NCBI GenBank assembly: GCA_036723735.1
Contig: DAIMGT010000057.1
Span: 1-25,308, forward strand
Origin: UBA4656 sp002405525
GTDB lineage: Bacteria; Pseudomonadota; Gammaproteobacteria; Xanthomonadales; Ahniellaceae
Direction: 5' to 3'
Length of the DNA stretch: 25,308 bases
The position numbers were made by a program, and so were the translations under genes. Below are positions 1 through 7,270 of this stretch, one piece after another. The notes beneath the pieces were generated by a model, which worked only from the letters and a program-made list of their open reading frames with translations, was not told where the DNA came from and did no database searches. Every line of letters starts with the position of its first letter. Position 1 is the first letter of the stretch.

Positions 1-2
1 CT

Positions 3-332
3 CCGCGGTCCGTTCAGGCGGGGACAGATTACCCACTCGGATTTCAAGAGAGGCACGTTGAAGCACCCAGCTTCAGGGGCACTGGAGGCAGCTTCACCGG
101 ATCTCCAGGTTCCATCGCTGTGCGCCAAACGCACTATTCTGCAGTTTCTTTCCCGGCAGAGAACAGGGTCGTGAGTTTTGCGCCGACTGGTGCCTTCGGC
201 ACGGGGTCCGTCGTGGCGCGCACCATGCCGACGCCCAATTCCCAGCCCTTCGGCCTAGTGGAGCATCCCGACGGCCGGTTCATCTGGATCACGCTGCGCG
301 GCACCAGGGCCATTGCTCGGCTGACGCCCTGA
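3..332 (+). CDS. C-terminal end of a beta-propeller (Vgb/SMP-30-like) protein, 5' end outside window
   Basis: The reading frame is open from the left edge to the TGA at 330-332, so this is the 3' end of a longer gene and not an ORF beginning at the GTG at 120. The visible residues (PNSQPFGLVEHPDGRFIWIT, then RGTRAIARLTP at the end) have the look of the last blade of a streptogramin-lyase (Vgb) or SMP-30 type propeller: a P-x-G-L/I turn, PDG, then a W-x-T strand. These families bind or hydrolyse small ligands or lactones, but no catalytic residue can be checked in this fragment. No signal peptide can be assessed. The family call is inference from motif style; that it is a partial gene is seen directly. 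Confidence 0.5.
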   Translation, partial: PRSVQAGTDYPLGFQERHVEAPSFRGTGGSFTGSPGSIAVRQTHYSAVSFPAENRVVSFAPTGAFGTGSVVARTMPTPNSQPFGLVEHPDGRFIWITLRGTRAIARLTP

Positions 333-685
333 ATCGGCGCCCTGGCCAGATCAGCTGACGAGTGTGATCGTCTCAGAATCCTCGGGGTTGACCGGGGCGT
401 CCATACGTGTCAAGTTTTTGTCGGGTTTCCCCGGCGCGAAACGGCCGGCGATCGAGACCATCGGCGCCCCTGCCTGCACCGGAACTACGACGCACAAACC
501 CTAAATCCGTGGCCGATTCCCAGCCATGCGAGACCGCCGTCTACTTGAGTGGCTGGGCGGAGGTGGGTGCTTGAACGGCCTTCCATAGTTACAAGTCCTG
601 CACGGGTCACGTTATGGGTTTGGCTGGCGTTTGTCGTAACCCCTGCCCGAACCGCCCTTGGGCGCCTTGCATACCGAGCCTCCGG
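333..685. other. Gene-poor stretch
   Basis: This 350-base gap lies between the propeller gene and the small secreted protein. Apart from one possible 36-codon ORF on the minus strand (351-461), I see no convincing gene, RNA or terminator. Longer minus-strand frames crossing 485-1056 are antisense shadows of the genes that follow. Confidence 0.5.
351..461 (-). CDS. Possible 36-residue small protein, unknown function
   Basis: A short frame begins with ATG (complement of 459-461) and ends with TGA (complement of 351-353). It reads as a compact polar peptide, N-terminus MVSIAGRFAPGKPDK and C-terminus VNPEDSETITLVS. Upstream on the minus strand is an AGGGG stretch about five bases before the ATG, a plausible Shine-Dalgarno site. 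I do not recognise the family. It could be a genuine small protein or the tail of a decayed gene, since the surroundings are rich in remnants. Low confidence because it is short and has no homology support. Confidence 0.3.
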   Translation of the reverse strand: MVSIAGRFAPGKPDKNLTRMDAPVNPEDSETITLVS

Positions 686-706
686 ATGAACACCGAGCAG
701 TCGATC

Positions 707-1009
707 ATGACCCGGCAACGAGCATCCACCGGACGCACGTTGGCCATGGCCATGCTGGTCGCATTCGGCGGCGCGGGGGTCGTGCTCGCGCAATCGAGCA
801 GCACGACGTACAGCATCCCGCGGCAGTCCATTGATGGCGGCACGCAGCGTGCGTCCAGTGCCACATATAGCCTCACCGGCACCGTCGGCCAGCCGGATGC
901 GGGGCCTGCGGTGTCCGCGGCCACGTTCACGTTGCGCGGTGGCTTCCACCGAGCGTCACCTGCCGCGCCGCTGCCCGATGCGATGTTCAGCAACGGATTC
1001 GAACCTTGA
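707..1009 (+). CDS. Small secreted protein with C-terminal GFE motif
   Basis: About 100 residues. The N-terminus (MTRQRASTGRT, then a hydrophobic AMAMLVAFGGAGVVLA stretch followed by Q) is a clear Sec signal peptide, so the mature protein is exported. The mature part is Ser/Thr/Gly rich and contains YSLTGTVGQPDAG and TLRGGFHR, a pattern I associate with a group of uncharacterised exported proteins in Lysobacterales and other proteobacteria. It ends DAMFSNGFEP, resembling the short I/MF-x-x-GFE ending seen on many exported proteins of this order. An in-frame ATG at 686 would add seven residues. Neither start has a strong Shine-Dalgarno site; 707 gives the better signal peptide. Function unknown; probably extracellular or envelope-associated. 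Confidence 0.6.
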   Translation: MTRQRASTGRTLAMAMLVAFGGAGVVLAQSSSTTYSIPRQSIDGGTQRASSATYSLTGTVGQPDAGPAVSAATFTLRGGFHRASPAAPLPDAMFSNGFEP

Positions 1010-1070
1010 CGCCTCGGCAGCTCGCCGGCGTCGTTGACGCGCACCGATGAAAGCACCCACGGAGCACACC

Positions 1071-1913
1071 ATGCACATCATCCGTTTCCGCCGCTTGATT
1101 TTCGCGCTGGTCCTCACTGCGGCGCTGCCCTGCGCGCAGGCCCGGTCCGTGGGCACCGCATTCACTTACCAAGGCGAACTGCGCGCCTCCGGCGCCCCGG
1201 CCAACGCCGCCTACGACTTCCAGTTCAAGCTGTTCAACTCCTCGAACGGGTCCACCCAGGTCGGCCAGACGCTAACCCTGGCCGGGGTGTCGGTGGTCAA
1301 CGGCCTGTTCTCGGTGCCGCTGGACTTCGGAACGGGGCAATTCGCAGGCGACGCGCAATGGCTGGAGATCAGCGTGCGGCCCGCGACGGGCGGGGCCTTC
1401 GAAACCCTCGTGCCACGCACCGCGGTAACACCGACACCCTATGCGCTCGGCGCCGCTGCCGCGCTGGCGAATTCGGTGACCACGACCAGCATCACCGACG
1501 GCAGCGTCCAGTCCGTCGACCTCGCGGCTGGCGCAGTAGGCACCGCGCAGATCAATGCCGGCCAAGTGCAGCGACGCGTGGGCGGAAGCTGCCCCGGTGT
1601 GCAGGCCGTACAATCGATCGCGACCGACGGCACGGTAACCTGCGCGCCGGCGCCGACGGTTGGAGCGCTGGATTGCGTGGATGCGCAAACCAGCGGCATC
1701 AGCCTTTCACCCGGCCAACGCTCCTTTGGGTCCGCAGCCTGTCCAGCGGGCTACACCGTGGTGAGCGGCGGCGTAGGCTTCAGCAGCAACCCCGTGGGTG
1801 TGGATATGAATGCCAGCTTCCGCGACCTGAATGGCTGGTTTACGCTTGCCACCAACGGGTCGACGGAGACGCTCGTTGTAATTCACCAAGCACGCTGCTG
1901 CCGCGTGCAGTGA
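1071..1913 (+). CDS. Secreted protein with adhesin/fibre-like N-terminal repeat domain, function unknown
   Basis: About 280 residues. The start at 1071 is chosen because GGAG at 1061-1064 lies six bases upstream; the in-frame ATG at 1047 has no such site. The first ~25 residues form a signal peptide (MHIIRFRRL, hydrophobic core, cleavage near CAQA). Residues ~28-130 carry a recognisable module (FTYQGELRASGAPANAAYDF, FKLFNSSNG, VVNGLFSVPLDFG, WLEISVRPA, PTPYALGA), found at the N-terminus of many uncharacterised exported bacterial proteins, sometimes with tail-fibre or collagen-like regions. The middle has polar 'ITDGSVQSVDLAAGAVGTAQI' type pseudo-repeats, typical of fibrous beta structure. The C-terminal ~80 residues are Cys-containing and unassigned, ending CCRVQ. 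It follows the GFE protein by about 60 bases and may be co-transcribed. A surface or extracellular structural role is inference. Confidence 0.6.
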   Translation: MHIIRFRRLIFALVLTAALPCAQARSVGTAFTYQGELRASGAPANAAYDFQFKLFNSSNGSTQVGQTLTLAGVSVVNGLFSVPLDFGTGQFAGDAQWLEISVRPATGGAFETLVPRTAVTPTPYALGAAAALANSVTTTSITDGSVQSVDLAAGAVGTAQINAGQVQRRVGGSCPGVQAVQSIATDGTVTCAPAPTVGALDCVDAQTSGISLSPGQRSFGSAACPAGYTVVSGGVGFSSNPVGVDMNASFRDLNGWFTLATNGSTETLVVIHQARCCRVQ

Positions 1914-1934
1914 CATCCGCTTTCCGCGGCGCAT

Positions 1935-2635
1935 GCCAGCCAAGCAGGCACCGTAGGCGGCGTGCGCGAATTCCGCGAGGCGATCGCGAAGCTCAAGGCC
2001 GCCGGCGGCATCGCCGTGATGGCAGACGGCCCGCTGGCGCTGGTCCTGCTCACCCCGCCGGGCGAACTCGGCGCCGACATCGCGGTCGGCTCCACCCGGC
2101 GCTTCGGCGTGCCGATGGGCTACGGCGGCCCGCACGCGGCCTGCAGCCTGCGCAAGCTCGGTTTCGCTCCGCAGCAGTAGGCGTACTTCGACGCCATCAC
2201 GGTCGACGCCGGCGCGAATCGTGATGCGATCGTCGAACGTGCGCTGGCCGCGCGCATCAACCTGCGCCGCCTCAATGACACGCGGCTCGGCATCAACGTC
2301 GACGAGACGACGACCGAGGCCGCGATCGAGGCCGTCTGGCGTGCCTTCGGCGGCGGGCTGCGCTACGCCGACGTCGCGAGGGACGCCGCCGATGCGATCC
2401 CTGCCGGGCTCGCGCAGGGGCGCTTTCCTCAAAGCATGCGATCTTCTCCAAGTACCGCAGCGAGACCGACATGCTGCGGTATCTGCGCAAACTGGCCGAC
2501 CGCGACCTCGCGCTCGACCGCGCGATGATCCCGCTCGGTTCCTGCACCATGAAACTCAAGGCCACCGAGGAGATGATCCCGGTGACCTGGCCCGAGTTCG
2601 GCGCCCTGCATCCCTTCGCGCCGGCCGAGCAAAGG
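1935..2635 (+). pseudogene. gcvP: Remnant of glycine dehydrogenase (decarboxylating), GcvP P-protein
   Basis: Three pieces of GcvP are recognisable in order. First, a region with LALVLLTPPGELGADIAVGS and RFGVPMGYGGPHAA (about 1962-2130). Second, after a jump that skips roughly 100 residues of a normal P-protein, LRKLGFAPQQ, an in-frame TAG at 2178-2180, then YFDAITVDAG and INLRRLNDTRLGIN to about 2425. Third, after a frameshift near 2425-2435, IFSKYRSETDMLRYL and AMIPLGSCTMKLKATEEM to HPFAPAEQ at about 2632. The N-terminal part and the whole C-terminal half with the PLP lysine are missing. It therefore cannot encode a working glycine-cleavage P-protein. GcvP is normally ~950 residues. The segment begins right after the preceding secreted-protein gene, suggesting a junction. 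Another intact gcvP may exist elsewhere. Confidence 0.85.
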
Positions 2636-2839
2636 CGATCCGCGTCATGCTTGCCCACTTCGAGAAGTACGGCGCGCTGGAGACGGCGCACGACCGGCCC
2701 GGACCGCGCGCCGCGCCGGCGGCGGCGTGAGGCCCGCCAGGCAGGAAACCCGCCACGAAATCCGGAACACGACGCAGAACGGCAGCTCGGCCTGCGCGCC
2801 TTTGCAACACTGCGGTTTCAGGGATCGCGAGGACAATTC

Positions 2840-4477
2840 ATGATTTCGAACAATCTGACTTTCTCTTCCGTTGGCTGGTCGATGCGCGCAGTCGTGCTTG
2901 GCTTGGCTTAATGCGCACATGTTGCTTCTGCGCAAACGCGGCCCGAGCGTAATCCGTTCCTGTCCGCCGACATCTACGGTGTCACGCACATCAATCCGGC
3001 CAAGCAGAACAGCATCCCTTACAAGATCCCCCTTCGTGAAATGAAGGTCGATCTCGATGCGCTCACGCCGGTTTGGGGTGGGCCGGTCAACAACTCCACC
3101 TATGCCTCCGCGCGTCAGGGGTTCTTCTGGTCCGTATCCACTGACCGGGTGGCGTTGATCGATGCGCGAGGGGACAAGTGGAGAAAGGTTGCGGACATCG
3201 ACCTGCCCGGAGCAACGCGCCGATCGCGCGACGCGCTGCAGCGGATCGTGAAGTTCAAGTACCCCGACATGCCTTCTGCCGAGGCCCATCTGAAGGGAAT
3301 CCTCGGGTCGGCGCCCGGTGCCGTCCTGCCGTCCGGTATCTGTGCCCTGGTGAGCAACCAGGACTACGTCTATGCCAACGCGGGCACGATCGTCTCGGCG
3401 ATCGGGCTGGTTGACCGAAACAACCCGTCGAAGGGACTCGAGGTGAAGGCGCGGTTCGATACCGCAACCGTCATCCCGCCCACCAGCGTGTTCGACGAGC
3501 CCCCGAGGGTCGGGCTCGTGGGCATGAACATGACCTACGACGGCCATATCGTGATTGGCGCGCTGAATGGTGTGGCCGTGGTGGACGCGGCGTTGAAGAA
3601 AGGCCAGTTCCTCAAGTTCAAAGATGACAACCAGATGTCCACCAACTCCCTGGCAGTGGATTCCGTTGGCGGCATCTATGTCGCGACAGGATCGAAGAAG
3701 CCGCAGGTGCCGGGGGTGATGCACAAGCTCGTATGGAAGGGTGGACGGCTGTCGAACGATCCTCAGGATGGCGCATGGACGGCCCAGTACGACGGTGGCG
3801 ATTGGCCTCCCGCCATCAAGGCCGGAACCGGCACCGGGTCGACACCGACGCTCATGGGCTTCGGTGAGAACGAGGACGAGCTCGTCCTCATCACAGACGG
3901 GGCGAACCGCATGAAGCTGGTGGCGTTCTGGCGCAACGCCATTCCCGCCGATGCCCGTCAAGTGCCCGGTGCGCTGTCGCCCCGTATCGCCGATCAGAAA
4001 CCGGTGTCCGCGGGCATCTCCGAGCAGCGCCGGTGGCTGCAGTCGGAACAGACGATCATCGTGTCTGGCTACGGCGCTTTCGCGGTCAACAACCTCATCG
4101 AGGAAGGACACGCTGATCGCATCATTGACGTGATGACGGTTGGCCCGGTGCACAACCCGCCGAGTGGCATCGAAAAGATCGCGTGGAACCAGAAGGAAAA
4201 CCGCTTCTACTCTGCCTGGACTCGCGGCGACGTGCTGTCCGTCAGCATGGTGCCGGTGATGAGTACCGGAGCCAACGCCGTTTTCGTCAACGGATACAGC
4301 AAGGCGGCCGGCTGGGAAGTGACTGGCCTGGATTGGGACACGGGGCGCACCGTTTCGCGGACGATCTTCGGGCAGAACAACAAAGGCAACGGCGCATACG
4401 CGATCCTGCAGTTTCTCGAGAACGGCGACATGCTTTTCAATTCCGTCATTGGGCCCTACCGCATTCCGATGAGGTGA
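2840..4477 (+). pseudogene. Secreted propeller-like protein interrupted by a TAA in its signal peptide
   Basis: The frame starting at ATG 2840 has an excellent Shine-Dalgarno site (GAGGA, six bases upstream). It encodes MISNNLTFSSVGWSMRAVVLGLA, then TAA at 2909-2911, then in the same frame CAHVASAQTRPERNPF and on to 4477. Reading through the TAA gives a textbook signal peptide ending near VASAQ and a protein of ~545 codons. The next in-frame ATG (3041) has no ribosome site and would remove the export signal and 67 residues. The body is uncharacterised, with repeated strand-turn units such as GHIVIGALNGVAVVD and NSLAVDSVGGIYVATG, and ends DMLFNSVIGPYRIPMR, consistent with a beta-propeller. No catalytic motif is recognised. 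The body is otherwise intact, so the stop is recent, a sequencing error, or is bypassed. Confidence 0.65.
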
Positions 4478-4487
4478 GTTCGCTGGC

Positions 4488-4522
4488 CGAAGGCCTGCAC
4501 TGTCGCGGCAGGCGGGCCTTCG
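4488..4522 (+). terminator. Possible stem-loop terminator after the propeller gene
   Basis: An inverted repeat lies 10 bases after the stop at 4477. CGAAGGCC-TGC at 4488-4498 pairs with GCA at 4508-4510 and GGCCTTCG at 4515-4522, with a small bulge. There is no run of T after it, so intrinsic termination is uncertain. Confidence 0.35.
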
Positions 4523-4550
4523 CGGGTACGCCGGACTGTCACAGGATCAT

Positions 4551-4838
4551 TCACTGTCCGAATAGGCTGGACTGATCTTCGTGTTTTTCAGCAGCCCAGA
4601 GTTGGCGAGCCGTTTTGTTGGCCAGCGCGGTGACTGCGACGTCGAGTCCGACATTGGCGGCGAGTGCGAGTGGCCAGGCGCAGGTGCGATCGAGCGGTTC
4701 GGCCTTGGACCGAGCGGTGGCGGCGGCGCGCAGTTCGGCGCGCGCGCCGTGGATGAGCAGCGTTCGCAGGTATCGATCACCGCGTTTGGTGATGCGGCCT
4801 TGCAGGGTGTTGAGAAACACCCTGCGATTGCGCGGCAT
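4551..4838 (-). mobile_element. C-terminal remnant of an IS110/IS1111-family transposase
   Basis: On the minus strand this stretch encodes RITKRGDRYLRTLLIHGAR, then a C-terminal tail with ALANKTARQLWAAEKHEDQ and a stop at 4551. The K-R-G-D-x-Y-L-R-T-L-L-I-H-G-A-R block is the hallmark of the Transposase_20 (C-terminal) domain of IS110-type DEDD transposases. The N-terminal catalytic domain is absent: upstream the frame runs into unrelated sequence antisense to a kinase fragment. This is a dead IS fragment of roughly 290 bases. No terminal repeats were identified; IS110 elements often lack them. Confidence 0.75.
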
Positions 4839-4956
4839 GGATGCCCCGCCCGCGAATCGATCGCGTTGGCGATTGCGTCGTCGGGAGCGAGTACGGATCT
4901 GTGCCGGACTCGCGACGTTGAGAAGCGCAGGAAAGCACCTCCTAAACATCCTGCGA

Positions 4957-5080
4957 GGCGCGTGCAAGGTCATCAAGCCCGGCATGGACTCGAAGGCGGT
5001 AGTTGCGCGCTTCGAGCACGAGCGCCGAACGTTCGCGATGATGAACCACCCGAGCATCGCGCGCGTCCTCGACGGCCGCA
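4957..5080 (+). pseudogene. Fragment of a bacterial Ser/Thr protein kinase
   Basis: About 40 codons read ACKVIKPGMDSKAVVARFEH, then ERRTFAMMNHPSIARVLD. This is the subdomain II-IV region of a Hanks-type kinase: the V-x-K lysine strand, the 'K-P-G-M-D-S-K-x-V-x-A-R-F-E' helix C with its glutamate, and the 'M-x-H-P-x-I-A-R-V-L-D' segment. The glycine-rich loop before it and the catalytic HRD and DFG regions after it are missing. The fragment abuts the IS110 remnant, so an insertion or deletion has probably destroyed the gene. No function can remain. Confidence 0.7.
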
Positions 5081-5207
5081 TGACGATCCGGGGCCTACAT
5101 CATCTGCAGATTCGGAAGCCAATGGTCAAGAGAACGACCCCGGCTCTCGGGAGAAGTTCGGTCGGCCCTGTTGACCCGGGTGGCGCAATGGTGACCCCAT
5201 TTCGCGC
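5081..5207. other. Unassigned sequence at the edge of the decayed region
   Basis: Between the kinase fragment and the DUF2007-like gene I see no gene, and no clear inverted repeat or terminator. Reading frames here run on from neighbouring shadows. Confidence 0.4.
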
Positions 5208-5615
5208 TCAGAACGGCAGCACCCCCAGGTGGCGCAGGCCCTGCACGGCGGCGGCGAGCACGACGCCGGCCAACAGCACGAGGCGGAACTTCGTCGCACC
5301 CGACATCATCGGCGCCGGTGCGGTTTTCGCCGCCGGCGTGTAGCCGCCGAGGTCGGGGCGGCGCGTGGTCGGCAGCATCACGCCTGCTTCCTTGAGCGCC
5401 TGCCGGGCGCGGCCATACTCGCCGGTCCTGACCACCCACACGGCCGGCCACTTGTAGCCGCTGCCGCCGCCGCGGTCGCTGTAGGAGTAATCGCGTTTGG
5501 TCGCGCGGTTCCACGAGTGCGCGTCCGTCAGGCGGGTTTCGATGCCGGCGTCGGCGAGGATTTTCGCAACCGCTTCGACATTCTCGAGACGGGGGGATGT
5601 GAAAACCTGGCGCAT
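5208..5615 (-). CDS. DUF2007-like putative signal-transducing protein with C-terminal membrane helix
   Basis: 135 residues. The N-terminal ~80 residues (MRQVFTSPRLENVEAVAKIL, then ADAGIETRL, WVVRTGEYGRARQALKEAG) look like the ACT-like beta-alpha-beta fold of DUF2007 proteins: a strand giving 'x-V-F-T/A-S', a helix, then D/N-AGI-E. Xanthomonad versions are often labelled 'pathogenicity-like protein', a name without known function. A Pro/Ala linker follows, then a single C-terminal hydrophobic helix (LVLLAGVVLAAAVQGL, about residues 110-128), which would anchor it in the inner membrane with the domain in the cytoplasm. No strong Shine-Dalgarno site precedes the ATG. It lies downstream of tesB on the same strand, separated by a palindromic repeat. 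Confidence 0.7.
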   Translation of the reverse strand: MRQVFTSPRLENVEAVAKILADAGIETRLTDAHSWNRATKRDYSYSDRGGGSGYKWPAVWVVRTGEYGRARQALKEAGVMLPTTRRPDLGGYTPAAKTAPAPMMSGATKFRLVLLAGVVLAAAVQGLRHLGVLPF

Positions 5616-5660
5616 GGGGCGTTGATCGAACGGTTCGGATCGAAGTGGAAGTTTCTGCGT

Positions 5661-5725
5661 TCAGGGCCCTGGGCCCAGAGAGCATTGGTGACCGCTTTTG
5701 ACTGGGCCCTGAGCCCTGGGCCCTT
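5661..5725. repeat. GGGCCC-rich palindromic repeat, copy 1
   Basis: Two GGGCCC-rich arms (CAGGGCCCTGGGCCCAG at 5662-5678 and CTGGGCCCTGAGCCCTGG near 5702-5719) flank a short core containing GACCGCTTTTGA (5690-5701). The 35 bases from 5690 to 5724 are identical to the reverse complement of 18851-18885. It sits in the tesB to DUF2007 gap and could fold into a strong hairpin in the transcript. Confidence 0.85.
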
Positions 5726-5744
5726 CGACAACGGCACGGACGAT

Positions 5745-6611
5745 TCAGCCCGAGACGCGAATCAATCCCTCCTGCGCAGTGGACGCCACCAGCCGTCCCT
5801 CGGCGGTGAAGATCATGCCTCGGGCCAGGCCACGGGCGCCCTGTGCGCTGGGGCTGTCGCAGGAATAAAGCAGCCATTCGTCGGCGCGGAACGGGCGGTG
5901 GAACCACATCGCGTGGTCGAGGCTGGCCATCTGCACGTTGGCCTGCAGGTAGGAGATCCCGTGCGGGAAGGTCGTGGTGCCGACCAGGTGGAAGTCGGAC
6001 GCGTAGGCGAGCAGGGCGCGGTGCAGGGTCGGCTCGTCGCCGACCCGGTCGATCAGGCGGAACCAGACGTGCTGGAACGGTGGCCGCTTGGGCACCTTGA
6101 TCTCATCGCGCGGGTACACATGACGGAACTCGAAGGGGCCGCTCTGCGACAGCCAGCGCTGCAGCTTGGCGCTGATGTGCGAGAACTTGAGCGGGTCGAT
6201 CGGGTCGGGGGGGTCCAGTTCGTGGGGCCTCGGCACCTCCGGCATCGTCAGTTGATGCTCCGCGCCGGGCTCGTCGACGTGGAAACTGGCCGACATCACG
6301 AAGATCTGCTGGCCGTGCTGGATCGCCGACACCCGCCGCGTGCCGAACGACTTGCCGTCGCGCGTGCGCTCGACCTGGTAGACGATCGGCGCCTCGATGT
6401 CGCCGGCGCGCAGAAAATAGGCGTGCAGCGAATGCACCGTGCGGCCGTGCTCGGCAACCGTGCGCTGGGCGGCCGAAAGAGCCTGGCCCAACACTTGGCC
6501 GCCGAACACGAAGCGGGTGCCGATGTCTCGGCTCTGGCCGCGGAAAAGGTTTTCTTCCAGCCGTTCGAGCTGGAGCAGGTCGATGAGTTCGCCGACGACG
6601 GGGTGGGGCAT
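5745..6611 (-). CDS. tesB: Acyl-CoA thioesterase II
   Basis: 288 residues, matching the usual ~286 of TesB. It hydrolyses medium- and long-chain acyl-CoA to free fatty acid and CoA in the cytoplasm. Two hot-dog domains are visible. The N-terminal one begins LLQLERLEENLFRGQS and includes RFVFGGQVLGQAL and VHSLHAYFLRAGD. The C-terminal one contains SLDHAMWFHRPF (catalytic Asp), a Ser/Thr-containing strand (DSPSAQGARGLARG) and ASTAQEGLIR (catalytic Gln), the Asp/Thr-Ser/Gln triad of the family. Start chosen at the ATG at 6609-6611 (MPHPVVGELIDLL); the frame is open further upstream, into the ampD-like gene. There is no Shine-Dalgarno site, but TACAAT lies six bases before the ATG. It follows the amidase gene by 31 bases on the same strand. 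Confidence 0.93.
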   Translation of the reverse strand: MPHPVVGELIDLLQLERLEENLFRGQSRDIGTRFVFGGQVLGQALSAAQRTVAEHGRTVHSLHAYFLRAGDIEAPIVYQVERTRDGKSFGTRRVSAIQHGQQIFVMSASFHVDEPGAEHQLTMPEVPRPHELDPPDPIDPLKFSHISAKLQRWLSQSGPFEFRHVYPRDEIKVPKRPPFQHVWFRLIDRVGDEPTLHRALLAYASDFHLVGTTTFPHGISYLQANVQMASLDHAMWFHRPFRADEWLLYSCDSPSAQGARGLARGMIFTAEGRLVASTAQEGLIRVSG

Positions 6612-6642
6612 CGTGCGATTGTAGCGGTCGGCGCGGCCGCGC

Positions 6643-7224
6643 TCAGGGGGTGGCGGGCTGCGGGTCGGCGCGCAGGCGCGCGAGACCGCTGGCCGCAAGC
6701 ACCCTGTCCCAGGGAAACATCGGCCCGGGGTCGCGCTTGCGCGGCACCTGCAGGTCGGGTCGGTCGCTGGCGGGCACCCGGGCCAGGTCGAGATCCTCGT
6801 GGCCGGCGATGAAGCGCAGGTTCGGCAGTTCGGCCCTGAGCGTCGCCAGCAGGGCGAGCAGGGCGGTGACCTGGGCGTCGGGGTAGGGCTGGGTCATCAC
6901 CTGGTTGTCGTGGCGGAACCAGTCCGGGTAGCGGCCGCTGTTGACCAGTTCGATGCCGACCGAACGCGGGTTGTAGCCGCGGGTGTGGTTCGCCACCCGT
7001 GCAGGCGGCACCCACCGGTGGATGCGTCCGTCACGCTCGATGTACCAGTGGCCGCTGGCGCCGGTGCCGGATTCCGCATAGATCACGCGCCCGCCGTACT
7101 CGCGCGCCATCGCAAGGTCGGGCAGTTCGGTGCAGTGGACGACGACCAGGTCGATGTCCTCGATACGTCTTTCCTGCAGGCGCTCGACGTAGGCCAGGGG
7201 CAGGTCGTGGACGGGCAGGTCCAT
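6643..7224 (-). CDS. N-acetylmuramoyl-L-alanine amidase, AmpD-like (Amidase_2)
   Basis: 193 residues from the ATG at 7224 (MDLPVHDLPL). Longer in-frame starts would run into the divergent MOSC gene. The Amidase_2 zinc fold is clear: VVVHCTELP (first zinc His near residue 30), HWYIERDGRIHRWV, VANHTRGYNPRSVGIELVN (with the conserved Glu), and FIAGHEDLDLARV followed by KRDPGPMFPWDRV (second His and Asp ligands near the C-terminus). The enzyme cleaves the amide bond between muramic acid and L-alanine, in muropeptide recycling (AmpD) or wall turnover (AmiD). No signal peptide or lipobox is seen from the chosen start, favouring a cytosolic recycling role. Upstream of tesB on the same strand. The ampD name fits best, but AmiD-type activity cannot be excluded. 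Confidence 0.85.
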   Translation of the reverse strand: MDLPVHDLPLAYVERLQERRIEDIDLVVVHCTELPDLAMAREYGGRVIYAESGTGASGHWYIERDGRIHRWVPPARVANHTRGYNPRSVGIELVNSGRYPDWFRHDNQVMTQPYPDAQVTALLALLATLRAELPNLRFIAGHEDLDLARVPASDRPDLQVPRKRDPGPMFPWDRVLAASGLARLRADPQPATP

Positions 7225-7270
7225 GCGGGCGCTGGTGTGGCGGTCCAGGCTGGCACGGTACCATGCATGA

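Noticed and set aside
1034..2224. 396-codon plus-strand open frame overlapping the secreted protein and the gcvP remnant
   Set aside because: Arg/Pro-rich translation with no recognisable domain; it is an alternate frame of a gene with signal peptide and ribosome site, and of GcvP homology.
2645..4153. 502-codon minus-strand open frame
   Set aside because: Antisense to the secreted propeller gene, His/Arg-rich, no motif; typical high-GC shadow.
5229..6812. 527-codon plus-strand open frame
   Set aside because: Antisense to the DUF2007-like gene and tesB, continuing into the AmpD-like gene.
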